A stretch of DNA of 64,000 nucleotides from Dyella acidiphila (GTDB lineage: Bacteria; Pseudomonadota; Gammaproteobacteria; Xanthomonadales; Rhodanobacteraceae). The first letter of the stretch is position 1, and each line of letters begins with the position of its first letter. Below, piece after piece: positions 26,960 to 36,412 of the stretch. The position numbers were made by a program, and so were the translations under genes. The stretch covers positions 124,001 to 188,000 of the forward strand of contig NZ_JACZZA010000005.1 of NCBI RefSeq assembly GCF_014863405.1, written 5' to 3'. Below the pieces are notes generated by a model. The model was not told the origin of the DNA. It was given only the letters and a program-made list of their open reading frames with translations, and did not search any database.

Positions 26960-28462
26960 TCACTCGTTGATATAGACCGGATTGCCGACCATCAGCAACT
27001 CGCCCGCCGAGCCACGTACATTCGCGCGCAGCCAGTGTCGCTTGCCGTCGCTGGGCCAGTCGAAGGACAGCGTTTGATCGGTGCCATGGATATTTAGATC
27101 CGTAGTGAGCTGCAGCGGCTTGCCGTCGAGGACCAGCTCGGCCCGGTCGCCGGCCAGGGCAAGGACATGGATGGCTACATGCACGGCGGTGCCAGCTGCG
27201 GCAGGCAGGCTGTCGCCCATCTCCGCGTGACGCTCGCCGGCCGTTGCCGTCATTTCGAGCAGGCGGTCGCGCGTACCCTGCACGTCGACAAAGACGTGCC
27301 CGGCGCGGATGCCATCCAGAATCGCCGGCATCGACAACTCGCGCGCATGCACCACGGTAGTGGGCGTACCGATCAGGCTGCTGCCGCCGGGTGTAGGCAT
27401 CACCAGCTTGGCGTCATGGTTGTCGCTGCCGCCCACCGCGGTAAGGTGCAGGCCTTGATTGAGCTGGTTTTGCCAGAACGGAATGCCCGATAGCACCGGG
27501 ATCATCGCATCCAGGCCGTTGACGGCCTCGATCGCCTGCACCAGATGCATATCCACCGGCTTGGCCGGCGCCCAGCCGCAGCCCATGCAGCGTTCGTCGT
27601 CGGGTCGGATCGGATGGTTGATCGAGATCAGTCCATGCAAGGACGCCACATGGCGCAACAGCGCGCTCCAGTCCGGCACCGACGCACTGCTGACCCGGAA
27701 ATCCACCGGCTGCACCACGCCGAACAGGTTGGCGTGACCCTGGAAGGTAGTGATCTCGCGCGCGGGAATCAGTAGCAAACGATCGAAGTACGGCTGCAGC
27801 TCGCGCATATCGTTGAACTGCGAAACGGTGTTGTGATCGCTGAGCGCGATGAAATCCAGGCCGCGGTCGAGCGCATGCTGCACGGTGAGGAACAGCGGGC
27901 ACGGCACACGCTTCGCACCGCTCTGGCTGGTGCAGCTGCCGTCGCTGTGCGCACCGTGCATATGCAGGTCGCCGCGGTACCAGCCGGCCTGCGTACGCAG
28001 GGGCGGATTCAGTACCTCCGGTCCCCATGCCGTGGCGGCATCGCGCGCGAACCAGATGTGCGCGGTATAGCTGGCGTGTGACTTGGCGCGGATATTGGGA
28101 ATGCCCAGCAGCAAGGTCCAGCGTCCGGGCTGGATCGGCCCGGGCAGGAACGACGGCGTAGCGTCCGTGGCCGATACCGTAAACACCTGCTTGCTGCCGC
28201 CGCTCCAGCCGCGAAAGCCGTCCTGGCCCTTGAACCCGTCAGGGCCGAGCAGGCCCAGATCGATGGTGGTGTGCTCTTCCCTGCCGGTGTAGCTGAATTG
28301 GACCGTGATGCGGGTGACACCGGCCGGCACATCGAACGGCACGCTGCGGTAAGTGTTGTTGTCGCGTCCGCTGATATCGCCGTGCAGAACGCGGTCTGGC
28401 GCGGTCTGGGCCAACGCGCAAAAACTGAACGAGACCAGGAACAGGGTGAGCAAGGCGCGCAT
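26960..28462 (-). CDS. Exported PHP-domain metallohydrolase (CehA/McbA-like)
   Basis: 500 residues with a signal peptide (MRALLTLFLVSFSFCALAQ), a beta-sandwich N-terminal part, and a PHP domain. Metal ligands are visible as GDLHMHGAHSDGSC, FIALSDHNTV, IPAREITTFQGHANLFG, ISINHP and VGGSDNHD. PHP enzymes hydrolyse phosphoesters or, in the CehA branch, carbamates or similar bonds; the substrate here is unknown. It lies directly downstream of a TonB-dependent receptor on the same strand with a REP pair between, which suggests periplasmic processing of an imported compound. Confidence 0.82.
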   Translation of the reverse strand: MRALLTLFLVSFSFCALAQTAPDRVLHGDISGRDNNTYRSVPFDVPAGVTRITVQFSYTGREEHTTIDLGLLGPDGFKGQDGFRGWSGGSKQVFTVSATDATPSFLPGPIQPGRWTLLLGIPNIRAKSHASYTAHIWFARDAATAWGPEVLNPPLRTQAGWYRGDLHMHGAHSDGSCTSQSGAKRVPCPLFLTVQHALDRGLDFIALSDHNTVSQFNDMRELQPYFDRLLLIPAREITTFQGHANLFGVVQPVDFRVSSASVPDWSALLRHVASLHGLISINHPIRPDDERCMGCGWAPAKPVDMHLVQAIEAVNGLDAMIPVLSGIPFWQNQLNQGLHLTAVGGSDNHDAKLVMPTPGGSSLIGTPTTVVHARELSMPAILDGIRAGHVFVDVQGTRDRLLEMTATAGERHAEMGDSLPAAAGTAVHVAIHVLALAGDRAELVLDGKPLQLTTDLNIHGTDQTLSFDWPSDGKRHWLRANVRGSAGELLMVGNPVYINE

Positions 28463-28534
28463 GAATGGATTCCTCGCGACAGGTTTTCAATAGTTTGAGC
28501 AGAACTCTGGGGCAAACAAAGCGACATCGTTTCG

Positions 28535-28611
28535 CCTCAGCGTCATTCCGGCGAAGGCCGGAATCCGCGCTTCGCAATCACCATGGATTCCAGCCTTCGC
28601 CGGAACCCCGG
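28535..28611. repeat. REP-like inverted pair
   Basis: CCTCAGCGTCATTCCGGCGA... and its imperfect complement ending CTTCGCCGGAACCCCGGC flank about 17 bases. Same family as the units at 17.4 and 21.7 kb. It lies between the receptor gene and the PHP gene and may affect the stability of their shared transcript. Confidence 0.75.
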
Positions 28612-28616
28612 CATGC

Positions 28617-31418
28617 CTAGAAACGGTACATCACCGCGGCCCGATACGAGCGGCCGATCAGCGGACGCGCGATAAACACCGCCGCATTGGCCTGGCTGCT
28701 GTCCAGTTCGCCCGAGCGCGGATTGCCTTCGGTCAGGCCCAACGAATTGTTGATGTTGTCGGCGTAGAGAAAGAATGAAAGATCCGGCGTGGCCTGATAA
28801 CGGACGCTGGCATTGATGGTGTGGTATTGCGGCAGCACTTCCGAATTGGCGGTGTCGGCGTAGCGCTTGCCCTCGTATTCGTAGGACATCTGCACGCGCA
28901 GCTTGCCGTTCAGCAGATTGATACCCGGCACGATGCGCGCGCTCACCTTGGGCACGCGGATCAGCTGGTTGTCGTCGTAATCCAGCAGCAGCGGTGCGCC
29001 GGCTTCCACCGTGGTGTAGCGCAATCCCTTGTACTGCGGATTTTCCAGCGTGGCGTTGTATTGCAGGTCGAACAGCTGCGAGGGATAGAAGGTGCCTTCC
29101 AGCTCCAGGCCATAGGTCTTGGTGTTGGCGTAGCCGGTCTGCGCGGTGGAGGCGCCGGTCTGCAGATTGAATACGTAATTGCTGAAGCCGACGTTGTTGT
29201 ATTTGGTATAGAACAGGGTGGCGTAGGCATCCACGTAGCGGTTGCTGAATTTGTAGCCGGCTTCCGGCAGCACCATGGTCTGCGTCACCGGCACCGCGCT
29301 GGGCGTGGTGATGTAAGTACTCAGGTTCGGCAGGCGAAACGTGGAGGTATAGCGCGCGAACACGCCCTGGTGATCGCTGAACTGGTAATTGGCGCCGAGA
29401 GTCCAACCGGCCTTGTCGAAATTGTGGTTGTAATTTACGAACTGGCCGCTGCCGGTAAGTATCTGCGCGGTGGTCGGCGTGCCCAGGTTCACGGTTTCGG
29501 GATTTTCCGTCCAACCCTGCGTATTCACCGTTTCCCAGCGGGCGCCGCCGTCGATGCGCAACTTGTCGGTTACCTGCCACTCGTCCGAGAGATAGGCCGC
29601 ATAGGTGGTCGAGGAACCGCTGGCGTTGGCCCACTCGTAGCCGTAGCTGTATACGCCGTTCTGGGTCAGCATGCCGATCGGCTGGCCCGCGCTGTTCACT
29701 GCCACCAGATTGAGCAAACGTGCACTGTTGGTGGTGTCGGTCAGTACGCTGGACGAATAGCGGTCGAAGCCCTGGTCGAAGTGCGCGAAATACGCGCCGA
29801 TGGTGATGTCGTGGGTCTGGTCGCCGAACTCGAACTTGCGCATCAGCCGCGTATCGCTGGTGATTTCGTTCAGCGGCATGCTGATGCCGCGCAGGCCGTC
29901 GACCATCACCAGACCGTTGCCATTCTGGTTGGCATTGTTGAACACCTGCCCGTTATCCACGTATTGCAGGCGCATGCCGGCAGCACCCGGATAGTATTGC
30001 GTCAGCCGCGATTGGGCCTGAGCGAGAAAGGCATCGCCGGTGAGCACGGTGTTGGGGTATACGCCGTTGCGCACGGTGTTGGTGGTGTCGTAACGCAGGC
30101 CCTCGGAGATGCGCCAGTCATCGCCCAGGTTGTAGTCGAACTTCAGCGTGACCTGCGTGCGCTTTACGTCAGTGCCGAGGTTGTTGTTGAAGTCATACCA
30201 GCTGCCGTTTCCCTGCAGCATCGCCAGATGCTCGGTTTCCGGGCCGGCCAGCGTGCCGTAATTGCCGTTGAAGCCCGGTACCGCGAGGATCTGGCCATTG
30301 GCCGCGGTATACATGGGAATACCCAGATCGAGCGTGACCTTGTCGTCCATGTGCTTGACGTCCAGGCTGAAACCGCCGTTCTCGAACGAGCGCGACAGCG
30401 TGGCGCGCAGCTGGCCGCCGTCGTCGGCATGAAAGCCCGGATCGCGCACGCCGTCGTCGATGCGGTAAAAGCCGCCGGTGGAAAGTTTCCAGCCGTCGCC
30501 CAGCGGCGTGCCGTACCAGAAGTCCACGCGATTGAGGTCGTAGTTGCCCACGGTGTACTTGATCAGGCCTTCGGCTTCATCGCCGACCTGGCGCGGAATG
30601 AAGTTGATCGCACCGGCCGGCGCATTGGAATAAAACACCGAGGACGGCCCGCCGCGCACCACTTCGATGCGCTCGATGGTTTCGTCCAGCCGAAACACCT
30701 GATCGGCATTGAGATAGCCCAGCGCCGGATCGTGCTGTACCGGAATGCCGTCTTCCAGCAGGTTGACCGAGCCGTAGCCGTCCACCGGGATGCCGCGTGC
30801 GCGGATATTGCCGCTGGCTTCGCCGCCGGACGATTCCACCCAGAAACCCGGTACCGATTTCATCGCTTCGGTTACGCTGGTCGGCGCTTGCATGCGCAGT
30901 CGATCCTCGTCGATGGTGGTGATCGAATAACTGGTCTGCGCCTTGGTGCGCACGTCCACGCCGGAGCGCGCGGTAACCACCACCTGGTCGAGATCCTTGG
31001 CGCTGGCTGCGCTATTGCCCGCGGCAGAACCGCCATTGGGACTGCCCGGTGTGCTTTGCGCCAGCGGTGCGCTGGCAGCGGCAGCCGGCGTCGCGGTACC
31101 GGATACATTCGCCGGCACGATCGTCACCGTATTGGGCGTGATGAAGCGATAGCCGAGGCCGGTGCCTTTCAGCAGCTGCTGCAATTGCTGTTCCGGCGCG
31201 AGACCGGCATCGGCACCCTGGCTGCGCACGCTATCGGCAACTTCCGAACCGTAGACCACCTGCATGCCGGTTTCGTGCGCAAAGCGATCCAGCGCCTGCG
31301 CCAGCGGCATCGCCACAATGGCGACGGTCTGGGTAGCTGGCGCGGTGTCGGCGAGGGAAATGCACGGCAAGCTGCCGGCGAGAATCAAAGCGATATGCAG
31401 AGCGAGACGATTACGCAT
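28617..31418 (-). CDS. TonB-dependent receptor with N-terminal signalling (STN) domain
   Basis: 933 residues from ATG 31418; the signal peptide (MRNRLALHIALILAGSLPC) begins there. An STN domain follows (VAIVAMPLAQALDRFAHETG to about residue 105), then a Ser/Ala/Gly linker, the plug domain (RLRMQAPTSVTEAMKSVPGF, IERIEVVRGGPSSVFY) and a 22-strand barrel ending in ...SYRAAVMYRF with the terminal Phe expected for outer-membrane insertion. The STN domain normally signals to a FecR-type anti-sigma factor, and such a pair is encoded immediately upstream. Ligand unknown: a siderophore or a glycan are both possible. Confidence 0.93.
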   Translation of the reverse strand: MRNRLALHIALILAGSLPCISLADTAPATQTVAIVAMPLAQALDRFAHETGMQVVYGSEVADSVRSQGADAGLAPEQQLQQLLKGTGLGYRFITPNTVTIVPANVSGTATPAAAASAPLAQSTPGSPNGGSAAGNSAASAKDLDQVVVTARSGVDVRTKAQTSYSITTIDEDRLRMQAPTSVTEAMKSVPGFWVESSGGEASGNIRARGIPVDGYGSVNLLEDGIPVQHDPALGYLNADQVFRLDETIERIEVVRGGPSSVFYSNAPAGAINFIPRQVGDEAEGLIKYTVGNYDLNRVDFWYGTPLGDGWKLSTGGFYRIDDGVRDPGFHADDGGQLRATLSRSFENGGFSLDVKHMDDKVTLDLGIPMYTAANGQILAVPGFNGNYGTLAGPETEHLAMLQGNGSWYDFNNNLGTDVKRTQVTLKFDYNLGDDWRISEGLRYDTTNTVRNGVYPNTVLTGDAFLAQAQSRLTQYYPGAAGMRLQYVDNGQVFNNANQNGNGLVMVDGLRGISMPLNEITSDTRLMRKFEFGDQTHDITIGAYFAHFDQGFDRYSSSVLTDTTNSARLLNLVAVNSAGQPIGMLTQNGVYSYGYEWANASGSSTTYAAYLSDEWQVTDKLRIDGGARWETVNTQGWTENPETVNLGTPTTAQILTGSGQFVNYNHNFDKAGWTLGANYQFSDHQGVFARYTSTFRLPNLSTYITTPSAVPVTQTMVLPEAGYKFSNRYVDAYATLFYTKYNNVGFSNYVFNLQTGASTAQTGYANTKTYGLELEGTFYPSQLFDLQYNATLENPQYKGLRYTTVEAGAPLLLDYDDNQLIRVPKVSARIVPGINLLNGKLRVQMSYEYEGKRYADTANSEVLPQYHTINASVRYQATPDLSFFLYADNINNSLGLTEGNPRSGELDSSQANAAVFIARPLIGRSYRAAVMYRF

Positions 31419-31546
31419 GCCTGGCGGGACCTTTGCTGAATGGGCGGCTGGACGAACGGAGCAAGCCACGCTCACATGTCGACCGATACCCATCTAAGAG
31501 TCCCGGGGCGGCACAACCGGGTACCGCCGATTCGATGAATTTTTTC

Positions 31547-32674
31547 TTACAACGCGTGCGGCCCTGCAGGCGGCTCTGCCGCAGCCATCACGCGCACACG
31601 GTCATGGCCCTGCATCACGCGCACGCCCGGCAAGCTCGACAGGTAGGCGAGAAACGCTTCCGGATTGTCCGCATGAAACACGCCGCTGATGCGTAGCTTC
31701 GCAATCTGCGTGTCCTCGATCACCAGCGGCGTGGTGGTGTAGGCGTTGAAGCGCCGCGCCACCTCGCCTACCGTTTCGTGCTGGAAGCGTATTTCCGTCG
31801 GCAGCCACGCGGTGGTGCGCGCCAGCACTGCCGGCTGCACGGCGGTGGCATCCGTGGCGGGGTCGAGCTTGATCTGCTGGCCCGCGCCGAGATCGGCGAT
31901 GGCATGGTTGCCGGTGGCCGGCACGCCGACGAAATCCTGCATGTCGGCCAACCATGCCTTGGGCGCGTTCCATACCCGCACGCGGCCGCTGATCACGGTC
32001 AAGGTATCGCCGCCAGCATCGTGCCGCACATCGAATACGGTGCCGATGTCCTGCAGCACATGGCCGCCGACCGTGACCAGCAAGGGGCGCTGCGGATCCT
32101 TGCCGACGTCGAACAGGGCATGCCCGCTGACCACCGCGATGCGGCGCAGATGGCGATCGAACTGCACCTCGATCACGCTGTGCTGGTCCAACTGCACCAG
32201 GCTGCCGTCGGGCAGATCGAGCGCCTTTACCGTGGCGTCGGCCATGTAGCGCTGATGGAACGCCGTCCCTGCCCCGCGCCAATACATACCGCTCGCCACC
32301 ATCAGCAGCAACACTGCGGCTGCCGCGGCGATGCGCAGGGCGAACGGGCGCGCACGTGCTGCGCGGCCGGTTTCTTTGGCATGTGGCCCAGCACCGAGCT
32401 GCGGGAACATCACCACCGGACTCTCATGTTTCACGCGATGCGCCAGTTCCATCACGCTCAAGGTGTCCATCGACGCCGCCACCTTGAGGTCACCGTGCAT
32501 CTGCGCCACGGCCAGGTATTCGGCCACGTGCGCGGGCGAGGTACGCAGCCACGCCAGGAACGCCTGCTGCTGGCGGTCGCTGGGATGATCCTGCTGTTCC
32601 AGATACCAGGCCACCGCCTGCTCGCTGATGCGGCGGGCATGGCGCCGCGCTTCGAAGTTCGCGTGCTTATTCAT
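31547..32674 (-). CDS. FecR-family anti-sigma factor / sensor
   Basis: 375 residues from ATG 32674 (GAGGATG upstream). A cytoplasmic N-terminal segment (ARRISEQAVAWYLEQQDH) typical of FecR proteins precedes a single membrane helix (ALRIAAAAAVLLLMVASGMYW, about 110-130) and a periplasmic FecR domain with LPDGSLVQLDQHSVIEV and GQQIKLDP. It would relay receptor occupancy through the inner membrane to the sigma factor. The ATG overlaps the stop of the sigma gene (ATGAATAA), indicating translational coupling. Confidence 0.92.
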   Translation of the reverse strand: MNKHANFEARRHARRISEQAVAWYLEQQDHPSDRQQQAFLAWLRTSPAHVAEYLAVAQMHGDLKVAASMDTLSVMELAHRVKHESPVVMFPQLGAGPHAKETGRAARARPFALRIAAAAAVLLLMVASGMYWRGAGTAFHQRYMADATVKALDLPDGSLVQLDQHSVIEVQFDRHLRRIAVVSGHALFDVGKDPQRPLLVTVGGHVLQDIGTVFDVRHDAGGDTLTVISGRVRVWNAPKAWLADMQDFVGVPATGNHAIADLGAGQQIKLDPATDATAVQPAVLARTTAWLPTEIRFQHETVGEVARRFNAYTTTPLVIEDTQIAKLRISGVFHADNPEAFLAYLSSLPGVRVMQGHDRVRVMAAAEPPAGPHAL

Positions 32675-33182
32675 AGTCGGCCATCCTCTGGCGGCAGGCG
32701 GCAAGTCCTTTCACGATGTATTTCTTCACCATGTTGGGCGAGATCGACAGCTTCTCGGCAATCTGGCGATACGACAAATCATCGCGGTAATGCATCACCA
32801 GCACCGCCCGGCACTTGGGCGACAGGCGCTGGATCAGCGTACCCAGGCGTTGCCGGCGCAGCTCGCGGTCCATGTCCGCTTCGGCGTTGCACGGCGTGCT
32901 CAGCTGCTCGAGCACATCCTCCAGCCCATCGCCGCTCACCGGCGACTGCTGCTGCAGCACCGCATGTTCCTTGACCAGGTTGGCCGCGACGGTGAATAGA
33001 TACGCTTCCGGATTGCGGATATTGGCGGCATCGGCAGGCTCGATGCGCAGCAGGCGCAGATAGGCTTCCTGCACCAGATCCTGCGCATCCCAGCGATGCG
33101 CCACGCGGCGTAGAAAATAGCTGCTGAGTGTGGCGCCCTTGGCCGCGAACAAGGCGGACCAGGTCTTGTGCTTTTCGTGCAT
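32667..33182 (-). CDS. ECF sigma factor, FecI type
   Basis: 171 residues. Region 2 reads FLRRVAHRWDAQDLVQEAYLRLLR and region 4 reads LSPKCRAVLVMHYRDDLSYRQIAEKLSISPNMVKKYI. The ATG at 33182 has AAGGGGA upstream; an overlapping GTG one codon earlier is also possible. It heads a unit of sigma, FecR, TonB receptor and PHP protein, all leftward, and probably drives expression of the receptor when the ligand is bound. Confidence 0.92.
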   Translation of the reverse strand: MHEKHKTWSALFAAKGATLSSYFLRRVAHRWDAQDLVQEAYLRLLRIEPADAANIRNPEAYLFTVAANLVKEHAVLQQQSPVSGDGLEDVLEQLSTPCNAEADMDRELRRQRLGTLIQRLSPKCRAVLVMHYRDDLSYRQIAEKLSISPNMVKKYIVKGLAACRQRMADYE

Positions 33183-33277
33183 CACATCCCCTTCGGCCGG
33201 AACGCCGAAGCGGGCCGAGGCATTCGATGGTGACGCAGGGTATGGCGCTTTTGTGACTGCCGTGTGAAACGGTGCGC

Positions 33278-35203
33278 TCAGGCCGGCGTTTTGCTCGCGC
33301 GTTTGGGCGCCGGTTTGGTCGGCGTAAGCACCGGCACGGTGGCGATGGCGAACTGCGCCGCTTCCTCGAACGAATTGGCCACGCGGTCCACGCAGGCGCT
33401 GGCGTTGAGCGGCTGCGGCACCTCGAGCAATTGCGGCAGCAGCACCACTACGATGTTCGCCTCCGGCAGGCGCTGGCGCATTTCCTTGGCGGTGTTGTTG
33501 ATCTGCTCTTCTTCGCGCGAGCCGACACTGCTGACGATATAGATCATCGATACCGCATCGGGCGTGGCCTCCGGATGCACTTCCGACTCGAAGGCGCGGA
33601 TGTCATCGAGCGAGAAATGGCGGCCGTCGATGTTCAGGTCGCGCAGCACGCGCACCAGGATCTCGGTGACCATGTCGTCGTCCTGCGAGCAGGCTTCCAC
33701 GCACAGCACGATCGATTTGGGCGCCACCGCCAGCGGCCCCTGCCAGCGCCCGCTGACATGCTCGCGCTGCTGGCGCAGGCTCAGCGCCAGGCTGCCTTCG
33801 CCGAGCACGGAACTGCTGCGCCACCAGCTGAAGCGGCCGCGCGGCTCGCCGGCCAGCGTCTCGATCACGCGCACGATCGAACGGCGCGCCTTCAATCGCT
33901 GCTCCGGTCCGATCGCGCCCTGCTTTACATCGATAAAGGCCAGTTGCAAGGCCGGCAGCAGCACCACGTCGCAGTATTTGGCAAAGGATTTGCGCTTGAG
34001 GAATTCGCGTGCCGAAGCGATCACTTCCTGCGCATCGCCGGACAGCATGCGCTGATAGAAACGTTCCGGCAGGGTCAGCGCCGGCCGGTCGCCGAGCAGG
34101 ATCTCCAGCACCGACAGCGCCTTCACGTGCCGCCCCGCCACCACCAGGCACAGCGTCAGCGGCGTCGACAGGATCAGGCCGGCCGCGCCCCACAGCCAGC
34201 TCCAGAAAATCGCCGCCACCACCACCGCCAACGGCGACAGCCCGGTGGTGTGTCCATACAGATGCGGCTCCACCAGCTGGCTCACGATCACTTCCACTAC
34301 CGCGAACAAGCCCAGCGTCAGCAGCATCAGCGACCAGCCCGGATCGACCGCCGCCGCCAGCAGGCCGGCAAGAATCGCCGCCAGCCACACGCCCACATAC
34401 GGCACAAAGCGCAGCACCGCCGTGCACGCGCCCCACAGCAAGGCATTGGGCAGCCCCACGATCATCAGCCCCAGCCAGATCAACAGGCCCACGCCGAAGT
34501 TGACCGAGAACTGCGAGACGAAAAAGCGCGACAGGCGCTGGCCCGCATCGTTGATCGCCGCCGTGGTGGCGCGCAGGTCCTTGCCGCCGATCAGCCGGAT
34601 AAAACGGTCGCGCAGCGATTCGTATTCCAGCAGCACGAAAATCAGCACCACCAACACGATGCCGCCGGTTTCCAGCGGCGTCCAGATCGAGGACAGCACC
34701 TTGCTCACCGCCTTGAGCGAATTGGCGGCAGGTACCGCGGCGGATGATTGCGCGGCGGTGGATACCGCCATCACGCCTTCGTTGCTGGACAGATTGGGCG
34801 AGTCGTCGTCCAGGCCGATCACCTTGCCCGCTTCACCCGACACCGCTTCCATCCGGCCGAGGGTTTCGTCGTGCAGGATCTGCAGCTTGGCGTGGATGGT
34901 GGCTTCGTATTGCGGCAGGCTGCGGGCCAGATGCACCACCTGCGAGCCGATCACCGTGAGCAGTCCGCCGAGCACAAAGGTGAGCAGCAGCACCGCCACC
35001 AATACCGACGCCCCGTGCCCGATGCCGATGCGGCGCAGGCCGCGCACCACCGGCGCCATCAGCAGGCCCAGGATCAGCGCCAGCGTCACCGGCACCAGTA
35101 CTTCCCGGCCGAAATACAGCAAGGCCAGGATCGTCGCGATCGCGATGATGGTCAGCGCGCGCTGGTTCGCAACGTTCTGCGGCGAGGCCGGATCGGTGGA
35201 CAT
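33278..35203 (-). CDS. AI-2E/PerM-family membrane protein with long C-terminal cytoplasmic extension
   Basis: 641 residues, against about 350-400 for the core family. Residues 1-375 carry the PerM fold with eight hydrophobic segments (LALLYFGREVLVPVTLALILGLL at the start, FVPYVGVWLAAILAGLLAAAVDPGW later). The remaining 265 residues are soluble: a helical part (AREFLKRKSFAKYCDVVLLPALQLAF) and an alpha/beta part (IVLCVEACSQDDDMVTEIL, DAVSMIYIVSSVGSREEEQI). Roles reported for the family include AI-2 export and sodium/proton antiport; none can be assigned here. It diverges from the riboswitch-controlled thi genes. Confidence 0.85.
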   Translation of the reverse strand: MSTDPASPQNVANQRALTIIAIATILALLYFGREVLVPVTLALILGLLMAPVVRGLRRIGIGHGASVLVAVLLLTFVLGGLLTVIGSQVVHLARSLPQYEATIHAKLQILHDETLGRMEAVSGEAGKVIGLDDDSPNLSSNEGVMAVSTAAQSSAAVPAANSLKAVSKVLSSIWTPLETGGIVLVVLIFVLLEYESLRDRFIRLIGGKDLRATTAAINDAGQRLSRFFVSQFSVNFGVGLLIWLGLMIVGLPNALLWGACTAVLRFVPYVGVWLAAILAGLLAAAVDPGWSLMLLTLGLFAVVEVIVSQLVEPHLYGHTTGLSPLAVVVAAIFWSWLWGAAGLILSTPLTLCLVVAGRHVKALSVLEILLGDRPALTLPERFYQRMLSGDAQEVIASAREFLKRKSFAKYCDVVLLPALQLAFIDVKQGAIGPEQRLKARRSIVRVIETLAGEPRGRFSWWRSSSVLGEGSLALSLRQQREHVSGRWQGPLAVAPKSIVLCVEACSQDDDMVTEILVRVLRDLNIDGRHFSLDDIRAFESEVHPEATPDAVSMIYIVSSVGSREEEQINNTAKEMRQRLPEANIVVVLLPQLLEVPQPLNASACVDRVANSFEEAAQFAIATVPVLTPTKPAPKRASKTPA

Positions 35204-35394
35204 GGATGCATCCTGATGGGTGTCGGCGGCGGCGTGGACGCCGCAGCGCGCCTACGTTACGCCTTCCGACGCGCGAAAGACATGCGCCACGGCACCGCCG
35301 TTCGCAGAAATCGGCCATCTGCACGAGGCGGCGACGCCGCCGGTCGCACACTTGCGGCTTGACATCCTTGCGCGCGGACGGCACCTTGCGGCCT

Positions 35395-35500
35395 CCACCC
35401 GGGGTGCCCCGACAAGAGGCTGAGAGGCTGCTGGTGCCGGAGGCACGGTGCAGCGACCCGTCGAACCTGATCCAGTTCATGCTGGCGTAGGGATGGTGCG
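35395..35500 (+). promoter_or_regulatory. TPP riboswitch (THI element)
   Basis: All conserved blocks are present in order: GGGGTGCC (35401), GGCTGAGAGG near 35418-35427, ACCCGTCGAACCTGATC (35456-35472) and CTGGCGTAGGGA (35482-35493). They match the pyrimidine- and pyrophosphate-sensing cores of TPP riboswitches. It sits about 90 bases upstream of thiM in the same direction. Binding of thiamine pyrophosphate is expected to lower thiM-thiE expression; no obvious T-run terminator follows, which favours translational control. Confidence 0.96.
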
Positions 35501-35587
35501 GATGCCGGCAGCGCAGTTCGCCTGCTGTTCCATGCATCCGCTACCCCGCCTGATCCGGATCAGCTTGCCGCACGATCAGGAATGCCC

Positions 35588-36412
35588 ATGGCCACCGATA
35601 CATCCGCCACCACCACGGCCACGCTGTACGGCGACATGCTCGAACGCATGCGCCATGCCTCTCCGCTCGTGCAATGCATTACCAATTTCGTGGCCATGAA
35701 CTACGCCGCCAACGTGCTGCTGGCCGCCGGCGCATCGCCGGCCATGGTGCACGCGCCGGAAGAAGCCGGCGAATTCGCCCGGCTGGCCGACGCGCTGACC
35801 GTCAACATCGGCACGCTCTCCACCGACTGGCTCGAGGGCATGCTGGCCGCGGCCCGCGCCGCCAACGAGGCGGGCAAGCCCTGGGTGCTCGATCCGGTCG
35901 CGCATTTCGCCACCGGCTTCCGCCGCCGCGCGGTGCAGCAACTGCTTGCCTTGCAGCCCGGCATCATCCGCGGCAATGCATCGGAAATCATGGCGCTGGC
36001 CGGCGTGGCGAGTGCAGGCCGCGGGGTCGATGCCGGCGACAGCGTGCAGCAGGCGGAAGCGGCCGCCACGCGGCTGGCGCAAAGCACAGGTGCGGTAGTG
36101 GCGGTCACCGGTGCGGTGGACTTCGTCACCGACGGCAGCAATGCCGCGCGCATCCACGGCGGCTCGGCGCTGATGCCGCGCGTCACCGCCATGGGCTGCG
36201 CACTGACCTGCCTGATGGGCGCGTTTGCCGCGGCCATTCCCGAAAATCTTTTTCTCGCTACGGTCAGCGCCCTCGCCTGCTTCGGCGCCGCCGGCGCGCA
36301 GGCCGAGCCGGCGGCGGATGGTCCCGGTTCGTTCGCATGGCGCTTTGTCGATGCGCTGGCCGCACTCGATGCCGCCGCCCTCGCTGCACAGGTGGAGCAG
36401 ATCAGCGTATGA
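35588..36412 (+). CDS. thiM: Hydroxyethylthiazole kinase
   Basis: 274 residues. Phosphorylates 5-(2-hydroxyethyl)-4-methylthiazole for thiamine salvage. Seen: PLVQCITNFVAMNYAANVLLAAGASPAM at the N-terminus, KPWVLDPVAHFATGFRR, GIIRGNASEIMALAG and the ATP/anion-hole motif LMPRVTAMGCALT with the catalytic Cys. ATG 35588 is chosen over 35582 because AGGA lies seven bases from it. It overlaps thiE by four bases (ATGA) and is under the TPP riboswitch. Confidence 0.95.
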   Translation: MATDTSATTTATLYGDMLERMRHASPLVQCITNFVAMNYAANVLLAAGASPAMVHAPEEAGEFARLADALTVNIGTLSTDWLEGMLAAARAANEAGKPWVLDPVAHFATGFRRRAVQQLLALQPGIIRGNASEIMALAGVASAGRGVDAGDSVQQAEAAATRLAQSTGAVVAVTGAVDFVTDGSNAARIHGGSALMPRVTAMGCALTCLMGAFAAAIPENLFLATVSALACFGAAGAQAEPAADGPGSFAWRFVDALAALDAAALAAQVEQISV

